From IMG/VR virus record IMGVR_UViG_3300046167_000348, positions 1-21,333 of that record: DNA of 21,333 bases; one strand, given 5' to 3'. A program made the position numbers and the translations under genes. A model generated the notes under the pieces. That model saw nothing but the letters and a program-made list of their open reading frames with translations. It was not told the DNA's origin and made no database searches. Position 1 is the stretch's first letter, and every line of letters begins with the position of its first letter. The DNA is from a virus. Of this stretch, positions 20,329 through 21,333 are shown in pieces.

Positions 20329-20473
20329 AACAATAAACCGTCGTTTGACTTGTGGTTATTAAAACCTTTGCATCCTCAAGAGCTTCAGCACACGCCATCT
20401 CAGTGGTGAACTGATTAAGCTGATAATGATCTATATTGTTATTGATTACTACAAACCAAACCAAAACCCACAT
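20309..20473 (-). CDS. Small hypothetical protein, 54 aa
   Basis: MWVLVWFVVINNNIDHYQLN... has a short hydrophobic N terminus (MWVLVWFVV), then FTTEMACAEALEDAKVLI, ending VYCFEVIPK. The two Cys residues and secretion-like N terminus suggest a small envelope or periplasmic protein of a type often seen near phage lysis genes. The ATG at 20473 overlaps the previous stop (TAATG). Function unknown. Confidence 0.6.
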   Translation of the reverse strand: MWVLVWFVVINNNIDHYQLNQFTTEMACAEALEDAKVLITTSQTTVYCFEVIPK

Positions 20474-20946
20474 TACCATTTCCCCTGATAGCGCCCAAGA
20501 TAATAAAAGCCTGTTACAATCCCCGCACCAGCAACAACAAATATAATAGTGCCAAGGGTGAAATTGATAGCATTGTCGATCATCTCTTGTTTCTTGTAAG
20601 CCTCTTCCTTGCGAATGCGGCGCATCTCACCTTCTATTTGAAGCACCTCCTCCCAAGCAGATGGCCCGTAAGTCCATGATATATGGTCTTTTATTTCTTT
20701 TCTCATGGCTTCCATTTTCTTTTTCTGGGCGAAGATTTCTATAGCATTTTGGCTATTGTCAGACATCATCTTATAAAATGGAGGGTTTTTTGTTTTGTCT
20801 TCAGCATACTGAAAATCAGAAAAAGCGGCTCCCCATTTAGCTAAGGTGCCGCTCATTTCTTGAATATCTTTGCCCGCACTAATACCCTGCTTCAGAATAT
20901 TAAACGCACTGGTGGCTAGACCGACCGCTGTTACAGGGTCAATCAT
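20473..20946 (-). CDS. Membrane-anchored helical protein, conserved in marine phages
   Basis: The 157-aa protein starts MIDPVTAVGLATSAFNILKQ, has a charged helical middle with FYKMMSDNSQNAIEIFAQKKKMEAMRKE and a SWTYGPSAWEEVLQIEGEMRRIRKEE helix, and ends with one membrane span (FTLGTIIFVVAGAGIVTGFYYLG). I recognise this as a protein common in pelagic phages, without known activity. Its position next to lysis genes suggests a role at the cell envelope, perhaps spanin-like. It ends TAATG over the 54-aa gene. Confidence 0.7.
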   Translation of the reverse strand: MIDPVTAVGLATSAFNILKQGISAGKDIQEMSGTLAKWGAAFSDFQYAEDKTKNPPFYKMMSDNSQNAIEIFAQKKKMEAMRKEIKDHISWTYGPSAWEEVLQIEGEMRRIRKEEAYKKQEMIDNAINFTLGTIIFVVAGAGIVTGFYYLGRYQGKW

Positions 20947-20950
20947 TTTG

Positions 20951-21145
20951 TCAGCCCATCTTTGTCAGCACTGCTACTAAGAGTGCAATGATAAAGCCTG
21001 TTGTGCCAATCATAATTGCTTCCATGCGCTTAACGCGGCCAAACAGATCTTTGAATTGAATTCGCATTTCTGTTTGCATGGCAATCACCTCTTTCTCTAA
21101 GCCATCAATCCGCTCATGGGCAGATGCTACTGTACGTTTGTCCAT
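20951..21145 (-). CDS. XhlA/holin-like small membrane protein
   Basis: The 64-aa protein has a coiled-coil N terminus (AHERIDGLEKEVIAMQTEMRIQFKDLFGRVKRME) and one C-terminal membrane span (IMIGTTGFIIALLVAVLTKMG). This layout matches XhlA-type hemolysin-like proteins that assist holins. It starts 9 nt after the tail-related gene stop at 21155, with an AGGAAT site. A second membrane lysis factor is likely, and the exact family is not certain. Confidence 0.65.
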   Translation of the reverse strand: MDKRTVASAHERIDGLEKEVIAMQTEMRIQFKDLFGRVKRMEAIMIGTTGFIIALLVAVLTKMG

Positions 21146-21154
21146 TTTTTATTC

Positions 21155-21333
21155 CTATGGTTTCGTCGGCCAATCAGCGTCTTCTAGGTTAGGCCAATTC
21201 TCATGCGCCGTAAGGTCACGCAACGCAGATCCTGTATGTAACCCACAAAGCCTTCGCTTCATCCGTCAATGCACTGTCTGGTATCTGTGTCCAATCGCTG
21301 TCACTGAGTAGTTGATTGCGTGTGTCACGGTTA
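21155..21333 (-). CDS. Tail-fibre-assembly-like protein, 3' part (frameshifted, runs off window)
   Basis: From the right edge the frame reads NRDTRNQLLSDSDWTQIPDS then ALTDEAKALWVTYR, and then goes out of frame to a TGA at 21216. Removing one base from GG at 21231-21232 gives VTYRSALRDLTAHENWPNLE, then DADWPTKP with a stop at 21155. The RNQLL..SDWTQ...A.W..YRQALRD......WP..P pattern is typical of the C-terminal end of small phage tail fibre assembly or chaperone proteins. The 5' part is outside the window. Confidence 0.75.

Overview
The window looks like about half of a tailed, short-tailed (podovirus-type) phage genome, most probably from an uncultured marine bacteriophage. The structural block is T7-like in order and protein length: small terminase, large terminase, an acetyltransferase, portal, a Bbp19-like small protein, scaffold, capsid, tail tubes A and B, then internal virion proteins. 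The replication block is not T7-like. No RNA polymerase or DNA polymerase is present here. Instead there is a RepB-like primase fused to a RepA-like helicase, a DUF669 protein, a PD-(D/E)XK nuclease and a RuvC-like resolvase. Several small proteins (for example the 56-aa MAKDGLYSNI... protein) resemble ones I associate with marine metagenomic phages. The host cannot be named from the sequence.

Layout. 1-11444 (minus strand): late structural operon. Small terminase (10980-11444) is read first, and transcription runs leftwards off the window through the internal virion proteins. 11445-11568: a terminator for the replication operon overlapping a strong promoter candidate for the late operon. 11569-16644 (minus): replication/recombination operon, with a repeat-dense 150-bp candidate origin at 12163-12310. 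16645-16790: divergent control region with two facing promoter candidates and four copies of a TTGCTAGCAA palindrome. 16791-18568 (plus): compact early operon of small, mostly unknown proteins joined by 1-14 nt overlaps. 18697-18748: terminator between convergent operons. 18725-21333 (minus): lysis and tail-accessory operon with M15 endopeptidase, holin-like protein, EF-hand membrane protein and other small membrane proteins. On a circular or permuted map, this last block would be the end of the same late operon that leaves the window at position 1.

How it fits together. The divergent region would decide early expression, and a 60-aa ribbon-helix-helix-like protein at the head of the leftward operon is a candidate regulator of the palindromes. 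The primase-helicase would load at the iteron/DnaA-box-like region beside its own gene. A 195-aa protein at the end of that operon ends in DDDIPF, the exact C-terminal tip of bacterial SSB, suggesting it recruits host SSB partners.

A major caution: at least seven single-base frameshifts break essential genes (large terminase, portal, tail tube B, primase-helicase, internal virion protein twice, tail protein at the right edge). In each, the protein reads on in another frame. Six need one base removed, mostly at G or C runs, and one needs a base added. Uncorrected assembly indels are the simplest reading. Coordinates below give the open segments as they stand, with the repaired extent in the text.
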